Program-made: the position numbers and the translations under genes
Assembly: GCA_029961685.1 (NCBI GenBank)
Contig: JARWKL010000008.1
Span: 5,520,501 to 5,584,500 of the forward strand
Source: Aristolochia californica
Taxonomy: Eukaryota; Streptophyta; Magnoliopsida; Piperales; Aristolochiaceae
Direction: 5' to 3'
DNA length: 64,000 nt
In this document: positions 60,285 through 64,000 of the stretch, piece after piece
Layout: every line of letters begins with the position of its first letter
Numbering within the stretch: position 1 is the first letter of the stretch
The notes under the pieces: model-generated
The model's input: only the letters and a program-made list of their open reading frames with translations
Told to the model about the DNA's origin: nothing
The model's database searches: none

Positions 60285-61745
60285 TATTACTTTTTATTAT
60301 CGATTTAAAATATTTATAAATTGAAACAATTATTCAAAAAATTATTAAAAAAATTTTACTCTTATCTATTTAACATCGTTTATAATCGTTTTAAAATTTA
60401 TTAATTGAATAAAATATAAAAATTTATTATTAGTGTTTAAAAAGAAAAATTATCAAAATACTTTTAATTACTTTATATTTAAATAATAAATAAGTAAAAA
60501 ATCTCACTCTTACCTAATTAAAACAATTTATAATCGATTTAAATATTTATAAATTGAAAAAATTAATCAAAAAAATTATTTTAGAGTTTAAAACTCAAAT
60601 ATACAAGCACACTTTTTTATATTTTTTTAAAAATTTTAAGTTATATTAATTTTTTTTTCTTACTCTAACCTATTTAACACCTTTTATTATCGATTTAAAT
60701 ATTTATTAATTGAAATAAAATATAAAAAATTTATATTTGATTTTAAAAATAAAAATTTCTGGAACACTTTTTATTTCTTAATATTTAAAATAATTAAAAA
60801 TAAAATATTTATGCTAATTAATTAGGAATTCTTACACCTAGCTATTTGATACCTTTTATTATCGATTTAAAATATTTATAATTAAAAATATTATTAAAAA
60901 AATTAATTCGAGTTTAAAAATTAATTTTATCGGAACAGTATTTATTACCTTAGTTTTAAAATAATAAATTATTGAGAAATTGTAATAATTAATTAAAAAT
61001 ATTACTCTTACCTATTTAACATCTTTTATTATCGATTTAAAATATTTAGTAACGAAAAAAAATATAAAGTTCTTTTTAAGAGTTTGAAAATAAAATATAT
61101 CAGTACACTTTTTATTACCTTATATTTAAATTATAAAAAAATATATTAATTAATTAAAAAATCTTACTCTTACCTATTTAACACTTTTAATTTTTATTTA
61201 AAATATTTATTTATTAAAAATATTTTTTAGAGTTAAAAAATATATTTATCTGTACATCTTTTATTACTTTATATTTAAAGTATGAAACTTAAAATAATTA
61301 TGCTAATTAAATGAAAAATCTTACCCTCACCTATTTTGTATATTTATTAACGATTTAAAATATTTATTAATTGAAAAAATATTCAAAAAATTACTTTGGA
61401 TTTTAAAAATAAAATTTATCGGTACACATTTTGTTTCCTTATATTTAAATTAATAGAATATAAAAATATTATATTAATTAATTATAAAATCTTACTATTA
61501 CATATTTAATACCTTTTATTATCTATTTAAAAATATTTATTAGTTGAAAAAATATTTAAATTTTATTTTCGAGTTTAAAATAAAATTTATCGATACACAA
61601 TTTACTACCTTATATTTTCAATAATAAAATATAAAATTTTTATATTAAGTAATTAGAAAATCTTACTCTTACCTATTTAAAACCTTTTATTATCGATTTA
61701 AAATATTTAATTATTGAAAAATACTTGAAATTTCTTTTGTAGAGT
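60285..61745. repeat. AT-rich satellite array S9 (~9 monomers)
   Basis: Collinear with S2 and S5, with similar monomer spacing. Confidence 0.86.
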
Positions 61746-62157
61746 TTAGAAAAAAAAATTTGGAGCTGAGTACTATACTTAGAGCTCTATTGGATAATTA
61801 CATAATCTATAACTAAACGATATCATGTGGTGTTGATGTCAAAGCAGGAGCACTAGAGGCCAGACAAGTAGATAACATCAACTATAATCAATTACCAATG
61901 ACATTCTCATAAATAGTGTTTGGACAACAAAAGTTTATATTGAAGCATTAAACTTGAATATATCTGTAGTTTCGATCAATTGTAATAGTTTACAAGCCTA
62001 GAGCATAACTGATTTCACTATAAGGCAACAAGACATCCTCTCCCAAAACATATTGTCACCAATGACAAGAAAGTGAGGCTCCGGCTAAAATCCCCTCTAC
62101 ATCTCACAGTGAGTGCTGCACAAGGAGAAAATCCAACTTGCCTTCCCAAAAGAACTT

Positions 62158-62223
62158 CTACATTGATCTCTGCCTCATCTTTCAATGTTTCCTCTTGAGT
62201 CTCCTCATACGCTTCTTCTTGCA
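62158..62223 (-). pseudogene. RPL41: eL41 pseudogene copy 7
   Basis: Shared internal TGA. The first Trp codon is TGC (Cys). Confidence 0.86.
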
Positions 62224-64000
62224 CTACAAAATGCAACAAAGAACTCATGAAAAAAGTATATTTGACCAAAGACTTAGTCACAAGATGATACAAATAGTAA
62301 TTACATGTATCCAACGATGTAAAAAATAGTAAATATAAAAATTTATCATTCAATTTAGGTCAGAAATGTACAACTAACGTTATATTATTTGCAAAATCTA
62401 CATACATTAGTAACAGTCTAGTTATGCAAAAAAAAACTACCAAGGTCTTAATTTTTATGACTAGTCCTAACAATGCAAAAACACGCCTAAGTCCAAATTC
62501 ACCGAACACCCCTAATAGAGCCCTATATGACTTCGCAGTCACTACGAACCATACCTCGTCAGTGATGGAGGTCGGGTTTCGTTGGCTAATGGACGCTTGT
62601 GCAGGCGACTCAACCTAGTTTGAACTGGAATCTGCCCACCCTCCATTACCCAATCTACTCTTAATTAGACTCTCTACCCGTTCCAAGGGACACATGGACA
62701 CACAATAAAACATAAACAAAAAAATATCGTGTTGGTTATTTATAACACCCGAATCTCCTCACCATATGACAAAATCATTCTATAGCACTTTAAAATTATT
62801 CCACAAATTCTACAACATTAAAAAATGAATCAGACTAATTCCATAGCAGATGACTAGTCCTAACAATGCCACAAAAAAAAACCACCTAAGTTCAAATTCA
62901 CCGAACACTCCAAATAGAGCCCCATATGACTTCGTAGTCACTATGAACCATACCTCATCATTGATGGTGGTCGGGTTTCATTGGCTAATGGACCCCCGTG
63001 CAGGTGACTCAGTCTAGTTTGAACTAGACTACCCAATCTACTCTTAATTAGACTCAACCCAACCTACTCTTAATTAGACTCAACCCACCCTCCATTACCC
63101 AACCTACTTTTAATTAGACTTTGTACCTATCCTAGAAACTAGGGCAAACACAAGAAAACATAAACAAAAAAAAAAAAACCCATGTGGTAGATATTTATAA
63201 AACCCGAATCTCCTCACCACATGGCAAAATCATTCCATGGCTTTTCAAATTTATTTAAAAACAACTAACCATTGAAAATCTTGCACATCTTATCTCAATA
63301 GAGTAAATTGCAACTTCATAAATTAGAAAATTAAACTAAATGCATAAATCAGAAATTAAACTAAATTAAACTAGAAACTTTAAAAAATACAACATTCAAT
63401 GGCAAAAAAGAATCCATAAACTAAAATGCAAAAAATTAATAAATATAGAGATCAATTCAATCAAGTTACAATTAAACTTAACAATGACGTTAATTTATCT
63501 GTATGTGACAGAAATTTCATTAACATAAAATCAAAAATTAATCAGTAAATCACACAAAAAATAATATATTAATTAAAATCAATATGATAATTAAACACAG
63601 TAATTATATTCAATTAAAAAAAACCCTAAAAAATCACCCTACGAAATTGGCTTATGAAATTCAAATTCGGGTTTAGAGGGTGAGTACGGCTTCGGTTTTG
63701 AAAGAGGGGGTGGTGAGAGGGTGAAATGATAGGTATTAAGAGAGGGGGCGTTGAGAGGAAATGATAGGCTTCACTTTTGAGAAAGGGGGAGGCAAGAGAG
63801 AGTGAACAGAGGGGAACAAAGAAAAAAAGTAAAAGAAGTGGCTAAGACGAAGTTTGGGTTGACAGGAAGAGAGGGTGGTTGAGAGGGGGTTGTCAAGGGA
63901 GAGACCGAGCAACGATAGCAGGGGAGCAATGGTGGAGCAGTGGCAGCAGAGAAGCAATGGGGAGTGACGATAGCTGGAACAACGAGAGGGTGAGAGGAGA

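Larger units (their letters stand above)
60109..64000 (-). mobile_element. T element copy 7 (runs past the window end)
   Basis: Left inverted repeat at 60109-60290, satellite S9, eL41 pseudogene, dimer (62455-63250), AT-rich segment (63250-63660) and GA/CT-rich leader to the window edge. The right inverted repeat is outside. Confidence 0.68.

Noticed and set aside
1..64000. tRNA or rRNA genes
   Set aside because: The only tRNA-like matches are primer-binding sites next to LTRs. No cloverleaf or rRNA core was seen.

Overview
This is nuclear DNA of a flowering plant, very probably a dicot; the species cannot be read from the sequence. The grounds are primer-binding sites for initiator-Met tRNA beside LTRs, Ty1/copia and Ty3/gypsy pieces, a PIF/Harbinger element, GT-AG introns, a cinnamoyl-CoA-reductase-like gene fragment, the plant ribosomal protein eL41 as a pseudogene, and small spliced cysteine-rich secreted peptide genes. 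Nothing here is bacterial or organellar. Most open frames of 60-120 codons are chance frames in repeats.

Layout. 1-5976 is a head-to-tail array of a short non-autonomous LTR retrotransposon on the minus strand (four LTRs, four internal domains). 5977-9000 is gene-poor. 9234-9540 is a divergent first copy of a two-exon, 74-residue, eight-cysteine defensin-like peptide gene (DEFL A). 10126-12180 is a patchwork of copia, TRIM-like and gypsy remnants.

From about 12179 to the end the window is a tandem segmental duplication with a nominal period of about 7.8 kb. Each full unit has two parts. The host part (H) carries an old PIF/Harbinger 3' remnant, an intron-like segment, a GC-rich promoter/leader-like block and one DEFL gene on the minus strand. 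The other part (T) is a 3-4 kb non-autonomous element flanked by inverted repeats of about 210-230 bp (MULE-like). T contains a 158-170 bp AT-rich satellite array, a broken eL41 gene, a dimer of a ~396 bp repeat and a GA/CT-rich leader. T sits about 215 bp upstream of the DEFL start codon, so it appears to have landed beside the DEFL promoter before the unit was amplified. DEFL copies B, C, E and F are open, D has lost one structural cysteine, G keeps only exon 1, and the leftmost unit has lost the gene. Two PIF/Harbinger insertions (X1 with a captured reductase fragment, X2 with a transposase tail) hit single units after amplification.

The only genes likely to make a product are the DEFL genes. 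They share a TATA box, leader, intron position and cysteine pattern. The eL41, reductase, transposase and retrotransposon reading frames are all broken.
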